This document shows, piece by piece, positions 62,845-64,000 of a stretch of 64,000 nt of DNA. Made by a program: the position numbers and the translations under genes. A model generated the notes under the pieces. The model made no database searches, had not been told where the DNA came from, and worked only from the letters and a program-made list of their open reading frames with translations. The first letter of the stretch is position 1. Every line of letters starts with the position of its first letter. Origin of the DNA: [Mycobacterium] fortunisiensis (lineage in GTDB: Bacteria > Actinomycetota > Actinomycetes > Mycobacteriales > Mycobacteriaceae); contig NZ_VOMB01000002.1 of NCBI RefSeq assembly GCF_019050325.1, positions 186,001 to 250,000 of the forward strand, in the 5' to 3' direction.

Positions 62845-64000
62845 TCAGGTCAAGTCGAGCGCTGCGGTGTCGACATGGGCGGCGACATCGGCCATCCACG
62901 TGCGCCGGCCCTCGGGCGGCCCGCCGAACAGGGTGTGGTGCAGCTTCTTCTCACCGTCGTCGGGATGCACCCGAATCACGGTGCGCCGCTCGGGATCCAG
63001 CACGGTGTTCCAGAAGTCGTCGGCGTCCATTTCACCGAGACCCTTGTTGCGTTGCACCTCCACTTTGCGTTTGGAGGTGGCTTTGAGCTGCGCCACCGCG
63101 GCATCGCGTTCGGACTCGTCCTGGCAGTAGATCCGTTCCTGACCGTCTTTGACCACGAACAGCGGCGGCAACGTCACGTAGACCATCCCGGCCTCGACAA
63201 GCGGCCGGTAGAAGTCCAGGAACATCGAGATGAGGCTCGAGTTGATGTTGCCGCCGTCGGGGTCGGCGTCGGAGGCGAACAGAATCCGGTCGTAGCGGCA
63301 CAGTTCGGGGTCGCAGTTGTCACGCAGACCGCAGCCCAGGATGCGTTCGATCGCATCGAACTCGTCTTTGCCCCGGGCCTTGCTCACGGCGAACCCATAG
63401 ACGTTGGGCGGCTTGCCTTTCAGCGGGAAGGCGGCCTGGAACGTCGCATCCCGGGCCGCTTTGATCGTGCCCAGCGCGGAATCGCCCTCGCACAGGAACA
63501 ACTCGGCGCCCGAGCCGCGACCGGTCTCCCGGCTGGGCAACAACTTCGGCGGCAGCGACAGATTGGTTCCCAGGCCCTTGGCCTTCGACGCGGCACGGGA
63601 CCGGGCCTTGGCCCCCTCGGCGCTGCGCCGGGCGCGGGCGGACTCCAGTGCCAGCTTGGTCCACAGCGTCACGGCGTCGGTGTTGGCCGGGTTGGCCGCC
63701 CAGATCGTCACACTGCGCGCCACGTCCGGGGCCATCGCCACGTTCAGCGAACGCGACGACACCGCGGTCTTGGCCTGGGAATCCCAGGCCACATCCGGTG
63801 CGCGAGTGTCGACCGCGAGTGCGGTGACCGCCGCGAAATCCTGTGGCTCCGGCCCGTCCTCGCCCTTGGCCAGCCCCAGATCCCGGATCCGGGAAGCCCG
63901 GTCGGCCAGGGCTTCGGAGAGACCTTTCACCGCGGCGGTCAGGTGCGACCCGCCGTTCGGTGTGCGCACGGTGTTGCAGAACGCGGCGACGGTGGTCGGT
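62845..64000 (-). CDS. GyrB-like subunit of atypical type II topoisomerase (5' end outside window)
   Basis: 385 residues of the C-terminal part are visible; the frame continues past 64000. Motifs include the transducer (VAAFCNTVRTPNGGSHL), the TOPRIM acidic site ELFLCEGDSALG, the PLKGKPPNVYG loop, and SDADPDGGNI in place of the DADVDGAHI of canonical GyrB. The end is QRNKGLGEMDADDFWNTV. Residue changes in the metal-binding and loop motifs separate it from standard GyrB and match the TopoM type. With the GyrA-like protein it forms a second gyrase-like enzyme. Confidence 0.88.
   Translation of the reverse strand, partial: PTTVAAFCNTVRTPNGGSHLTAAVKGLSEALADRASRIRDLGLAKGEDGPEPQDFAAVTALAVDTRAPDVAWDSQAKTAVSSRSLNVAMAPDVARSVTIWAANPANTDAVTLWTKLALESARARRSAEGAKARSRAASKAKGLGTNLSLPPKLLPSRETGRGSGAELFLCEGDSALGTIKAARDATFQAAFPLKGKPPNVYGFAVSKARGKDEFDAIERILGCGLRDNCDPELCRYDRILFASDADPDGGNINSSLISMFLDFYRPLVEAGMVYVTLPPLFVVKDGQERIYCQDESERDAAVAQLKATSKRKVEVQRNKGLGEMDADDFWNTVLDPERRTVIRVHPDDGEKKLHHTLFGGPPEGRRTWMADVAAHVDTAALDLT

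Overview
The window is high-GC actinobacterial DNA from a rapidly growing mycobacterium (Mycolicibacterium / M. smegmatis-like). Evidence for this is the trehalose polyphleate (TPP) lipid locus, the Sdh1-type succinate dehydrogenase operon, NnaR, AAC(2')-I, a PGRS-type glycine tract and an atypical second gyrase-like pair (TopoM). From memory, the order of these blocks resembles the M. smegmatis segment from the TPP locus to TopoM. No rRNA, tRNA, complete insertion sequence or CRISPR array was seen.

Region 1 (1-16.4 kb) is a glycolipid locus. A bimodular type I polyketide synthase runs off the left edge and is divergent from papA3, mmpL10, a PE-PPE-domain acyltransferase and fadD23. A Gap-like membrane protein gene follows on the other strand. 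Together these genes would activate, elongate, transfer and export polyunsaturated (phleic) acyl chains on trehalose.

Region 2 (16.4-21.7 kb) is the sdh1 operon: a small first gene, then sdhC, sdhA and sdhB. A strong CRP-like palindrome lies upstream. At the 3' end there is an odd 32-bp tandem repeat whose ATG overlaps the sdhB stop codon.

Region 3 (21.7-32 kb) holds a MocR regulator divergent from an EamA exporter, then the nitrogen block: nirB, nirD, a CbiX-type chelatase (siroheme for NirB), nnaR and narK. The genes for nitrite reduction, its cofactor, its regulator and its transporter therefore sit together.

Region 4 (32-41.3 kb) carries aac(2')-I, pxpC and pxpB, a VUT/YhhQ-family transporter, a FecB2-type siderophore-binding lipoprotein, an MFS transporter fused to a universal stress domain, and a coupled alcohol dehydrogenase and Baeyer-Villiger-type monooxygenase.

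Region 5 (41.3-51.3 kb) is a patchier metabolic and accessory stretch. It has a truncated Fic gene, two GNATs, enoyl-CoA hydratase, amidase, a TetR/P450/SDR cassette with a near-perfect 47-bp operator, an antitoxin remnant, an alpha/beta hydrolase, and a LysE exporter with no LysG gene beside it.

Region 6 (51.3-60.7 kb) contains the most unusual pair: an exported PGRS tract fused to a GH5 endoglycoceramidase-like domain (without a PE domain), preceded by an M6-type metalloprotease with an EF-hand-like loop. An NHL-propeller lipoprotein, an F420/PPOX-type protein, a methyltransferase, a TetR, a Tat-exported DUF1906 protein and a Uma2 nuclease follow.

Region 7 (60.7-64 kb) is the TopoM-like GyrA/GyrB pair, with the GyrB-like gene cut by the right edge.
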